A stretch of 8,426 bases of DNA, taken from NCBI GenBank assembly GCA_030630585.1, contig DAOVMU010000057.1:1-8426 (forward strand), read 5' to 3'. The stretch's first letter is position 1; every line of letters begins with the position of its first letter. The translations under genes were made by a program, and so were the position numbers. Source of the stretch: Candidatus Bathyarchaeota archaeon (GTDB taxonomy: Archaea; Thermoproteota; Bathyarchaeia; Bathyarchaeales; Bathycorpusculaceae). Positions 1 through 4,935 of this stretch are shown here, piece after piece. The notes beneath the pieces were generated by a model, which was not told the DNA's origin, did no database searches, and saw nothing but the letters and a program-made list of their open reading frames with translations.

Positions 1-311
1 AAGATTTGAATGTCGCTTAAGGTTTCATGCGTTGACTTTCTAAGCTGTGCAAGCGTTAGGCTTTCAGTTGTGGATTTGAACGCAGCTTTAAGGCTTTCAA
101 ATTCAGCATACAGTTGAACACATTCTTTCATGTCGTAGATTATCGGGTTTTGTGGTTGCTTAGAATCTCCGTGAGCGCAAAACATGTATCCATAAGAAAT
201 GTTGTGCTGCCTCTTTATCACTAGTCGCTTATTTTCACAAATGAAAATCACGGCTCCTGCTCTACTATAATAGGGTTTCATATTCTCTCCACATGCTACA
301 CATTTCGCCAT
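1..311 (-). CDS. CxxC-containing protein of unknown function, C-terminus cut by window edge
   Basis: An open frame runs from ATG at 311 off the left edge, giving 103 visible residues with no stop. The product begins MAKCVACGENMKPYYS. It has a Cys-x2-Cys pair at residues 4 and 7 and a later Cys-x2-His (FCAHGD) near residue 49, so a small zinc-binding N-terminal domain is plausible but not proven. The rest is mixed and helical (for example YAEFESLKAAF). I chose ATG 311 over the in-frame ATG at 326 because GGTGA at 320-324 sits exactly 8 nt before it, the spacing seen at other good starts in this window. A TATA-like box at 357-364 would start transcription near 335, which fits. I do not recognise the family and assign no function. 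Confidence 0.7.
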   Translation of the reverse strand, partial: MAKCVACGENMKPYYSRAGAVIFICENKRLVIKRQHNISYGYMFCAHGDSKQPQNPIIYDMKECVQLYAEFESLKAAFKSTTESLTLAQLRKSTHETLSDIQI

Positions 312-356
312 TTTTTCTTTCACCATCTTTTTACTTCTAACATAAGGCAGACACCG

Positions 357-364
357 TTTAAAAG
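357..364 (-). promoter_or_regulatory. TATA-like box for the left-edge CxxC gene
   Basis: On the minus strand the sequence reads CTTTTAAA, preceded by an A-rich stretch that could act as a BRE. It lies about 46-53 bp upstream of the ATG at 311, placing a transcript start near 335 and leaving a short leader that contains the GGTGA site. The call rests on position and composition only. Confidence 0.45.
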
Positions 365-383
365 TCTTTTGTTTAGGCTTCTT

Positions 384-582
384 TTACCGTTTGAACGCTT
401 GAAACAGGCGCTCGATGTAGAGTAGGTTTACGGCTGGCATTTTTTTTATTTCGGAGCCTATTTTAAGCCTTAAAAATCGCGCACCCGTCAGGTCAACAAT
501 GAAACAACAAGCAAAACAAGAACGCTAAGAATGCAGTAAACGCATGTAAGAACTCTTTAAACATGCTCACACAGTGAAACAT
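384..582 (-). pseudogene. Possible frameshifted small membrane protein gene
   Basis: Two minus-strand frames join into one protein-like sequence. The first, from ATG 582 or 564, gives a very hydrophobic helix (FLHAFTAFLAFLFCLLFHC) and stops at TGA 495-493. The second frame, offset by +1, is open across the same T-rich stretch. It continues as FIVDLTGARFLRLKIGSEIK, then a further segment ending YIERLFQAFKR, with a stop at 384-386. A membrane helix followed by a basic soluble tail is a sensible small protein, so a one-base insertion near 500-510 could have broken it. The alternatives are a functional 23-29 aa membrane peptide, or chance. No clear SD precedes 582; a GTGA lies close to 564. I recognise no family. 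Confidence 0.35.
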
Positions 583-625
583 GCAGCAATCGTTGAACGT
601 GACTAGCGCTAGATAGGCATGTAAA
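501..625. repeat. Degenerate 75-bp tandem duplication with GCATGT/ACATGC units
   Basis: Bases 501-550 match 576-625 at roughly 30 of 50 positions when offset by 75. The best segments are GAAACA/GAAACA and GCATGTAA/GCATGTAA (542-549 and 617-624). Inverted copies AAACATGC occur at 559-566 and 577-584, so the GCATGT/ACATGC units start at 542, 561, 579 and 617, with steps of 19, 18 and 38. On the minus strand the duplication encodes two similar 19-residue stretches, FLHAYLALVTFNDCCMFHC and FLHAFTAFLAFLFCLLFHC. Confidence 0.45.
603..612. other. 10-bp perfect palindrome CTAGCGCTAG
   Basis: This is a perfect palindrome inside the diverged 75-bp repeat. Its AGCGCT core also occurs in the palindrome at 3929-3940. 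A protein-binding role is only a guess. Confidence 0.3.
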
Positions 626-675
626 AATATCAAGAATCCAAAACGTTTTTACTGACAAAAAAAATTATTGCCGCT

Positions 676-700
676 TGTGGTGTGGCGTGGCGTGGTCAGG
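676..700 (+). repeat. Tandem pentanucleotide (YGTGG) repeat, candidate two-tier G-quadruplex
   Basis: The plus strand holds TGTGG TGTGG CGTGG CGTGG TCAGG, so GG doublets fall at 679, 684, 689, 694 and 699, each separated by exactly three bases. A GGG follows at 705-707 and a GGGGG run at 731-735. Five evenly spaced GG runs could fold as a two-layer quadruplex in DNA or RNA. No protein-coding use of this stretch is supported. Confidence 0.5.
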
Positions 701-720
701 TTCAGGGACACCCTGAAACC
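699..720 (+). other. Stem-loop with 7-bp perfect stem (TTCAGGG-ACA-CCCTGAA)
   Basis: TTCAGGG at 701-707 pairs with CCCTGAA at 711-717 around an ACA loop. GG at 699-700 can add to CC at 719-720 past one bulged A. It directly follows the G-rich repeat. There is no T-tract immediately downstream on either strand, so it does not look like a simple terminator. Confidence 0.5.
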
Positions 721-784
721 CGAAATGAATGGGGGTGGTTAGGTTTTGACATGGGGCGTTTTTTTGGGCGCTTCATTGTTGTGG

Positions 785-810
785 CTTTCTAGTGCACGCG
801 CGCTAGAGAG
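785..810 (+). other. 11-bp stem-loop with ACGC loop
   Basis: Bases 785-795 pair with 800-810 around the loop ACGC at 796-799, with two G-U wobbles and no mismatch in RNA. The stem includes the alternating GTGCACGCGCGC run. A pyrimidine-rich tail follows on the plus strand (TCCTTTTCCTCTC at 817-829). It could be the 3' stem of a structured RNA or a protein-binding palindrome. It may also simply reflect the CG-rich motif common in these spacers. Confidence 0.45.
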
Positions 811-923
811 GCTTAGTCCTTTTCCTCTCATTCTCCTTGTTTAAATTTCTCATTTTGACATTTCCAGAGGCTTTTCTCGGAAATATTGTTTGGGAGAGAT
901 GTAGAGGAGTTAAATTCCAAACC

Positions 924-930
924 AAAAAAA
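924..930 (-). terminator. T7 tract downstream of the tRNA
   Basis: The minus strand has seven consecutive T residues about 38 nt past the tRNA 3' end, with T-rich sequence around it. Archaeal polymerase often stops at such tracts, so this is the likely end of the transcript carrying the winged-helix-like gene and the tRNA. Confidence 0.45.
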
Positions 931-967
931 TATTAGATACGAATTGCTAAAGAAGGATAGATGAAGG

Positions 968-1042
968 TGCGGAGGGTGGGCTTCGAACCCACGTCTCACG
1001 GTTGGTAAAGCCGTGCGTTATAGTCCCCTAGACTACCTCCGC
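968..1042 (-). tRNA. tRNA with irregular anticodon arm, probably tRNA-Val (UAC)
   Basis: The acceptor stem GCGGAGG/CCTCCGC (7 bp), T8-A9 and the T arm GTGGG-TTCGAAG-CCCAC are all perfect, and the discriminator base is A. No CCA is encoded. The anticodon stem CACGG/CCGTG encloses nine bases, CTTTACCAA, where seven are normal. The central triplet is TAC preceded by T, which reads as a valine anticodon if the outer C and A form a mismatched sixth pair. Position 37 would then be C, which is unusual. The D stem keeps only two normal pairs (G-C, T-A) with C opposite A and T opposite T, and the variable region has four bases. No TATA box lies just upstream, and the preceding gene ends 13 bp away, so co-transcription is likely. 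It may be a specialised or decaying tRNA. Confidence 0.75.
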
Positions 1043-1055
1043 ATTCGATTCCTTG

Positions 1056-1712
1056 TCATTCCTCTTTTTCCCCGAGTTGAGTTTTTAGAAGATTTAGAAA
1101 GTTTATCCCTATGTCAATACCTTCAGGCGTGTAAGGTAATCTCTGATAATAATCTTCGGCTTTTATCTCGATAATTCCTACTAATGGCATAGGAATCGTT
1201 GTTGGAGATTCTATTGGAGGCTTCTCCTCAACTTCTTCAGGAAGCTGTTCCATCAAAATATCGGACAGTGCTTGTTTATAGAGGCTTAAAACCTGTTTTG
1301 CTTTTATGGGAAGTTTAGCTCTGTTTTTTTCCCCTGATTTTTCTCTCATAATAGCCAAATATTCTTCCTCTCTGCTTGGAACTGTTCCTTTGAATATGCT
1401 ATGAACTAACTTTATGGCGTCTACATGCAACCATGCTTGTTCTCTAGCTTCCCTCTTTTCATCTGGAGTAAGCCCGTGAAGTATTTTGTCGGCTAGGTCG
1501 GAAAGCTTCACCGTCCCTCGTCCTTCAGTAAGTCCATACGTTCTCATATCCGCAGCTTTTTCGAAAAACGCACCACTGAGTTTCATGCCCAAAGCATCTG
1601 CTAGATTTCTTCGAGTTATTCCCTCTTTTAAAGCCGTTTCTACCTTTTCCACTTCCTTCAGAACGGCATCTAATCCTCTATTAGGATATTTGTATCGTCC
1701 AAGAGTAGGCAA
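1056..1712 (-). CDS. Winged-helix-like protein of unknown function, 218 aa
   Basis: The N-terminal half reads as an alpha-helical winged-helix domain. GLDAVLKEVEKVETALKEGI leads to RRNLADALGMKLSGAFFEKA (about residues 34-53), a helix-turn-helix-like segment. This is followed by YGLTEGRGTVKLSDLADKIL, a typical wing plus hydrophobic helix. Residues about 85-155 are helical and charged, and the C-terminus has a proline-rich linker (about 158-176). The layout resembles DUF5343-type archaeal wHTH proteins, but that is recalled similarity, not a search. The frame opens just before TTG 1712, so TTG is the start; GAGGAAGTGA immediately upstream gives ribosome binding. The gene ends 13 bp before the tRNA on the same strand. 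A palindrome at 1741-1753 near the predicted transcript start suggests autoregulation. Confidence 0.75.
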   Translation of the reverse strand: MPTLGRYKYPNRGLDAVLKEVEKVETALKEGITRRNLADALGMKLSGAFFEKAADMRTYGLTEGRGTVKLSDLADKILHGLTPDEKREAREQAWLHVDAIKLVHSIFKGTVPSREEEYLAIMREKSGEKNRAKLPIKAKQVLSLYKQALSDILMEQLPEEVEEKPPIESPTTIPMPLVGIIEIKAEDYYQRLPYTPEGIDIGINFLNLLKTQLGEKEE

Positions 1713-1740
1713 CTTTTTTCACTTCCTCAAGTTTGACATT

Positions 1741-1753
1741 AGGAGATACTCCT
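1741..1753. promoter_or_regulatory. Palindrome AGGAG-ATA-CTCCT upstream of the winged-helix-like gene
   Basis: This 13-bp element has 5-bp arms and lies between a TATA-like ACTTATTA on the minus strand (about 1760-1767) and the TTG start at 1712. It falls about where transcription should begin, a common place for archaeal repressor sites. That the downstream winged-helix-like protein binds it is inference. Confidence 0.35.
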
Positions 1754-1889
1754 TTCTTACTAATAAGTATTATCTTTTTGTCATGATTTACGACTTTTCC
1801 GACATTGCATATCTATGCTGTTTAATGAAAATCTTATTTATCGGAACTCTTTTCCAAAGCCCAACTGTTTTCCCATATCAAGTCTTCTT

Positions 1890-1898
1890 CGCGCGCGC
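1890..1898. repeat. Alternating CG run in spacer
   Basis: CGCGCGCGC lies in AT-rich non-coding DNA between two minus-strand genes. The spacer 1713-1929 holds no credible gene: plus-strand frames across it have no SD, and they overlap the real gene below 1712. Confidence 0.6.
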
Positions 1899-1929
1899 TT
1901 TCTTTATCTCTGTTGTTAGTCCGCATGCG

Positions 1930-2406
1930 CTAGTTGGATAGTTCAAAGCCTGTGACGTTTCTGAATTTCTTTCTGAATATCCAATCTAAATTTTTCAAAT
2001 TGTCTGGGTATATTGATATGAATTTAATGTTGTTTTTGTAATACTGAGCCATTTTCCATTTCATCATCTTAACATATTGTTTTCTTGTCTGGTAATCATC
2101 GGCGTCGACTAATCCCCAATATTCGACATACACGTCATAATCGGGTAAGTAGCAATCAGGAGAACTAATTTTTGAACCAAAGAATATACCTTTGCTTTTG
2201 GCTTCTCGCTCGTAGACATAATTGATGTTGTTGTTCACAAAGTAATTTGCAATTTTCCTTTCCGCAATGCTTTTTACTTCTTCTCCTCTCTTGGTGACTG
2301 ATTTTACTCCATATTCTCGTCTTGCAGGTGCGTGCAAACCAAAGAATGCGAGCGCGCCGATTGCAAGAATTATTACAAGTATGACTACATATTCAATCAT
2401 GGTCAT
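1930..2406 (-). CDS. Membrane-anchored protein with PD-(D/E)XK nuclease-like domain, 158 aa
   Basis: Residues 4-23 (IEYVVILVIILAIGALAFFG) form one transmembrane helix, followed by a basic linker. Residues about 45-150 resemble restriction-endonuclease-like domains. There is a helix with SIAERKIANYF (Glu49), a strand INYVYERE, SPDCYLPDYDVYVEYWG with Asp84 and Glu95, then a helix rich in Lys and Tyr and a closing strand IKFISIYPDNLKNL. In the classical motif a Lys follows two positions after the second acid; here that residue is Trp97, so catalysis would need a migrated Lys such as K113. The family link comes from the motif pattern, not a search. It may be a DNA-end or foreign-DNA nuclease at the membrane, or an inactive relative. 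A TATA box at 2427-2437 predicts transcription starting at the ATG itself, so the mRNA is probably leaderless. Confidence 0.75.
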   Translation of the reverse strand: MTMIEYVVILVIILAIGALAFFGLHAPARREYGVKSVTKRGEEVKSIAERKIANYFVNNNINYVYEREAKSKGIFFGSKISSPDCYLPDYDVYVEYWGLVDADDYQTRKQYVKMMKWKMAQYYKNNIKFISIYPDNLKNLDWIFRKKFRNVTGFELSN

Positions 2407-2426
2407 ATCATATGACGATTAGAGCA

Positions 2427-2437
2427 TATTTAAAATT
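2427..2437 (-). promoter_or_regulatory. TATA box giving a leaderless transcript
   Basis: The minus strand reads AATTTTAAATA. Its centre lies about 26 bp from the ATG at 2406, so transcription should begin at or next to the start codon. No SD is visible before that ATG, which fits leaderless expression. Confidence 0.55.
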
Positions 2438-2511
2438 GTTCGCACAAGTGTAACCAGCGCGTGCGTTTAGTCTCATATACTGAGCTTACCTTAGCCGAGG
2501 AAGGTCAATAC

Positions 2512-2583
2512 ATGGGTGACAGAATCATCCTCTATTGCTGTGAGAATTGCGGTTACGTTGAATTCTACAGGGAAATGAAGTAA
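2512..2583 (+). CDS. Zinc-knuckle microprotein, 23 aa
   Basis: This short frame encodes MGDRIILYCCENCGYVEFYR followed by EMK, with one Cys-x2-Cys knuckle (C10, C13). The pattern resembles the second half of small archaeal zinc-ribbon proteins, so it could be a zinc-binding homodimer unit or the remnant of a longer ribbon protein. GAGGAAGGTC just upstream provides a plausible SD, and CATATAC at about 2474-2480 a plausible TATA box. The frame stays open back to GTG 2461, which would give 40 aa, but that extension lacks cysteines. It lies 40 bp before the AN1 gene on the same strand. Confidence 0.5.
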   Translation: MGDRIILYCCENCGYVEFYREMK

Positions 2584-2623
2584 CAATTTAAGAAAGCAAA
2601 CTCTATAAACAACACTGACAAGA

Positions 2624-2962
2624 ATGCCAAAATGCGAACACTGTGGAGAAGAGGTTCTTTTTCCCTTTAAATGTCCTTATTGCAATAAAGCATTTTGTGT
2701 TGAGCATAGACTTCCAGAAACTCACAAGTGTCCAAATCTGCCTAAAGACCCTATGTTTTGGTATCAAAAGAGGAAACTGGCTGAAGAAAAAGCTCTCTAT
2801 GTTAAAGACAAACTTGGTATATGTCCGAAATGTAGCTCATCCCTAGGCAAACTGACCGATTACGATGCAAAAACAGCGACTTTCAAGTGTAAGAAATGTG
2901 GACATAAGTATGCTCAATTGAAAGCGTTTCCATATAAGTACATTAATCTTAAGGATGAATAG
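2624..2962 (+). CDS. AN1-type zinc-finger protein with C-terminal zinc ribbon, 112 aa
   Basis: The N-terminus carries the full AN1 ligand pattern: C4-x2-C7-x9-C17-x2-C20-x4-C25-x2-H28-x5-H34-x-C36. A charged helical linker (KDPMFWYQKRKLAEEKALYV) leads to a second zinc site, C67-x2-C70-x18-C89-x2-C92. AN1 fingers are best known from eukaryotic stress-associated and ubiquitin-related proteins. Short archaeal members exist, and their role is not well established. The start ATG follows TCTATAAAC at about 2602-2610, which is rather close for a leaderless start, and no SD is seen, so the exact start of transcription is unclear. All ten key residues of the two domains' cores are intact. Confidence 0.88.
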   Translation: MPKCEHCGEEVLFPFKCPYCNKAFCVEHRLPETHKCPNLPKDPMFWYQKRKLAEEKALYVKDKLGICPKCSSSLGKLTDYDAKTATFKCKKCGHKYAQLKAFPYKYINLKDE

Positions 2963-2980
2963 TGATAGTCCTGCAAATAT

Positions 2981-3014
2981 CGCGCGCGCTCGACCCGCTC
3001 TCCCACGCGCGTGG
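2981..3014. repeat. Two CG-rich elements: CGCGCGCGC run and palindrome CCACGCGCGTGG
   Basis: The run lies at 2981-2989 and the perfect 12-bp palindrome at 3003-3014, between the AN1 gene and the glycosyltransferase-like gene. Neither is followed by a T-tract, so a standard terminator is unlikely. Confidence 0.6.
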
Positions 3015-3094
3015 AACTGCAGTTTGAATCTTGATTTTGAATTCATAAATCTAATATTGATTGGCATTGGCAGTTTTATGCTGAAGGGAAATTT

Positions 3095-3796
3095 ATGAAA
3101 GTTGTTCCCATTTCTGATGGTTCCAATGTGGAGACCTCTCTAGAAGAGCTAGGTGAACCCGCGAGGATTGAAACCGGAATGTCTAGGCTCGTGATGTTGA
3201 AGCCTTTCCAAACCGATGCACCTCATAGAAGATTCAAGTTGGGAATAGCCATCCCATGTCATACCAAAGATGTGCACCTCTTAAAATATTGCCTGAAGAG
3301 TGTTGAACGGTTAAACCCCAAACCTCACGTTGCAGTTTTCCATTTGAATGAAGGAATAGGATTAAAAGAAGCCAGAGCAAAGCTGTGGAACCATCTTTTC
3401 TATGAAAAACACTGCGATGTTATCTTAGCATGTGATGCTGACTTCTCCCTTCACCGTCACATTCTAAAGCATGTTGAAAGAAACAGGGTGTGCAGTTTTA
3501 GAGGTTTTGGTTTCTTCCGTAATACTATCATTCTCACAATCTTGAGCGTTTTAATGCCTTTCACGAAAAAATGGAATGGCTGTTTCTCCTTACCTGTTGA
3601 ATTATGGACAAAAATAAAAGATGATTTTGACGGTTCAGATAGTAGTGTCAGAAAAGCTGTAAAATCTTACAAGTGGGTTAACACCTTCGCTTATACCTTT
3701 TTAACAGGATACGAGAAGAAGCACGTTAAATCGTTATTATCTAAATTTCCATTATGGAAAAGACTCTGGTGGAGAATGACAAGGTTGAATCCGTAA
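3095..3796 (+). CDS. Glycosyltransferase-like (GT-A fold) protein, 233 aa
   Basis: From residue 47 the sequence follows a GT-A glycosyltransferase. FKLGIAIPCHTKDVHLLKYC is the first strand and helix, VAVFHLNEG the second strand, and VILACDADFSL carries a D114-A-D116 motif that would bind metal and the sugar nucleotide. GCFSLPVELW (about 162-171) looks like the acceptor-side loop common in family-2-like enzymes. The protein is short, and its first 45 residues are unlike the family. Donor and acceptor are unknown. The start at 3095 has GAAGGG six bases upstream. A six-codon frame from ATG 3078 ends in TGA overlapping this start, so coupled translation is possible. It converges with the ParB-like gene across a spacer with a CG run. 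Confidence 0.7.
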   Translation: MKVVPISDGSNVETSLEELGEPARIETGMSRLVMLKPFQTDAPHRRFKLGIAIPCHTKDVHLLKYCLKSVERLNPKPHVAVFHLNEGIGLKEARAKLWNHLFYEKHCDVILACDADFSLHRHILKHVERNRVCSFRGFGFFRNTIILTILSVLMPFTKKWNGCFSLPVELWTKIKDDFDGSDSSVRKAVKSYKWVNTFAYTFLTGYEKKHVKSLLSKFPLWKRLWWRMTRLNP

Positions 3797-3800
3797 AGTG

Positions 3801-3808
3801 AAAAAAAA
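3801..3808 (-). terminator. T8 tract (minus strand) beyond the ParB-like gene
   Basis: Eight consecutive A residues on the plus strand read as T8 on the minus strand. They lie about 150 nt downstream of the ParB-like stop and right at the end of the convergent glycosyltransferase-like gene. This could end the long minus-strand transcript. Confidence 0.3.
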
Positions 3809-3831
3809 CAGGTTGAGGCAAAAATGACAAA

Positions 3832-3848
3832 ATACGCGTGCGCGCGCA
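3832..3848. repeat. 17-bp alternating purine-pyrimidine run
   Basis: ATACGCGTGCGCGCGCA alternates purine and pyrimidine throughout. It is the longest of the CG-rich spacer elements and the last one before the element-like right half. Confidence 0.6.
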
Positions 3849-3928
3849 ATAATAGAGGAAGAATGCGAGAATCCGAGAAGCTAGAAACATGATTCAGGCA
3901 CGACTACGAAACGCCTAAGGATAAATGC

Positions 3929-3940
3929 TCAAGCGCTTGA
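3929..3940. promoter_or_regulatory. 12-bp palindrome TCAAGCGCTTGA behind the ParB-like gene
   Basis: This perfect palindrome lies 20 bp past the ParB-like stop codon. ParB proteins bind palindromic centromere sites often placed next to their gene, so it is a candidate parS-like site. No second copy is seen in the window. Confidence 0.35.
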
Positions 3941-3959
3941 CGTGGTAACCCGTTTAACA

Positions 3960-4694
3960 CTATTCATTAAGATAAAGCGGACTTGCCTCAGTTGGAATTT
4001 CACGTCGTGGAGATTCCTTAACTTGTATTTTTGGCAGACAGGCGTGACAAACTGGAATTTTTCTAAAATTAGTAAAAAACCCTAACTCACACCCGCAAAT
4101 ATAACAAGTTCTTACACGCTTGCGAGGCAAAGGCGCTTCATGTTCAGCAATGGAAGGCATGAAACGCGATTTCTCACGACGGCGCAAGATGTCGTAGGCT
4201 TCGTTTAAAGGAAGGTCATGCTCATGCACGGCTTGCCGTAAAGCAGCGTCCATGCGCCAAACCGAAACCATTTTCATTATCCAAACGTGAGACTTATTGT
4301 AACGTTTTGCGATTTTCCGTAAAGACCACTTAAAACGCGAGTGCAGTTCTTCCATATCCCTAGACAGGGCTAAAATATCCCAAGCCTGCCGCTCCAAGTC
4401 TAACGTGCCACGCAAAACGAGGTAATCCTCATGCTTTAAATCGTGATGAATGATGCACGGTAACTCTTTAATTCCGAGTTTACGGGCGACAATCAGACGG
4501 GAACCTCCGCTAATTAGCTCGTAAAAATGCGTGTGTTCAATCGGACGGACGTGTAAAGGAACCTGAACGCCCATGCGTTTGACTGACAGCATTAAACTAC
4601 GCAAAAACTCAGGTGACCGATAAAACCGACTATCTCGTTCTGGAAATCTCAAAAGTTGCTCGTTCAAATAGGTCACGTTTAGCTTTTTAGGCAT
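3960..4694 (-). CDS. ParB-like DNA-binding protein with C-terminal zinc ribbon, 244 aa
   Basis: Residues about 5-95 match a ParB/sulfiredoxin-type N-terminal domain. SPEFLRSLMLSVKRMGVQVP precedes the signature ISGGSRLIVARKLGIKELPC (61-80), which corresponds to the GERR box with Glu and one Arg replaced. Residues about 122-150 (WSLRKIAKRYNKSHVWIMKM) form a helix-turn-helix of the ParB/KorB type. The C-terminus adds a zinc ribbon, C197-x2-C200 and C216-x2-C219, not part of bacterial ParB. Bacterial ParB proteins bind CTP through the GERR region; the altered box leaves that open here. No ParA gene is present in the window. It is the last gene of the minus-strand array, 43 bp after the 65-aa gene, with weak AAAGG at 8 nt as SD. 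It could be a plasmid partition protein or a ParB-type regulator. Confidence 0.85.
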   Translation of the reverse strand: MPKKLNVTYLNEQLLRFPERDSRFYRSPEFLRSLMLSVKRMGVQVPLHVRPIEHTHFYELISGGSRLIVARKLGIKELPCIIHHDLKHEDYLVLRGTLDLERQAWDILALSRDMEELHSRFKWSLRKIAKRYNKSHVWIMKMVSVWRMDAALRQAVHEHDLPLNEAYDILRRREKSRFMPSIAEHEAPLPRKRVRTCYICGCELGFFTNFRKIPVCHACLPKIQVKESPRREIPTEASPLYLNE

Positions 4695-4737
4695 AAAATC
4701 AGCCTTTCGTGGTAATGATTACTACATCTGGAAAATC

Positions 4738-4935
4738 TTATTTCAACACCTGTTGGATGCGATTAAAATTGCGTTCTAGCAACCTTAAACTCTCAAAGGC
4801 GTCCTTAACCTCTTCTTGCAACAAGTCAACTTTACTTGTGTTGTGGATGTGCATCAAAAATCTATGGCAATAATTAAGGTATTCTTGAATCTTTTTACAT
4901 GCATCTTGCATACTGATTTTTTCATCTTCACTCAT
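4738..4935 (-). CDS. Small helical protein of unknown function, 65 aa
   Basis: The product is almost wholly helical, with heptad-like leucines in VDLLQEEVKDAFESLRLLER, and may form a small coiled coil. GAGGT at 4944-4948 lies exactly 8 nt before the ATG, a strong SD. The start overlaps the end of the 33-aa gene by 8 bp, so translation is probably coupled. I recognise no family. It sits between the micro-ORFs and the ParB-like gene and may be an accessory factor for either; that is only inferred from position. Confidence 0.75.
   Translation of the reverse strand: MSEDEKISMQDACKKIQEYLNYCHRFLMHIHNTSKVDLLQEEVKDAFESLRLLERNFNRIQQVLK

Larger units (their letters stand above)
746..967. other. Spacer without a supported gene
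   Basis: Apart from the stem-loop at 785-810 and an A7 run at 924-930, I see no reading frame with a credible start. A 13-codon plus-strand frame from ATG 751 (MGRFFGRFIVVAF) follows GGGGGTGG but is too short to support. Confidence 0.4.

Noticed and set aside
968..1042. tRNA as the attachment site of the integrase element to its right
   Set aside because: Elements usually lie at the 3' end of a target tRNA. This tRNA's 3' end points left, away from the integrase, and no copy of its 3' sequence is seen near the integrase or elsewhere.
1486..1941. Plus-strand frame of 151 codons
   Set aside because: Its first half is antisense to the winged-helix-like gene, it has no SD, and its residues are low-complexity Ser/Phe typical of antisense translation.
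2843..3067. Minus-strand frame of 74 codons
   Set aside because: It overlaps the 3' end of the AN1 gene in antisense and covers the CG-rich spacer; no promoter or SD.
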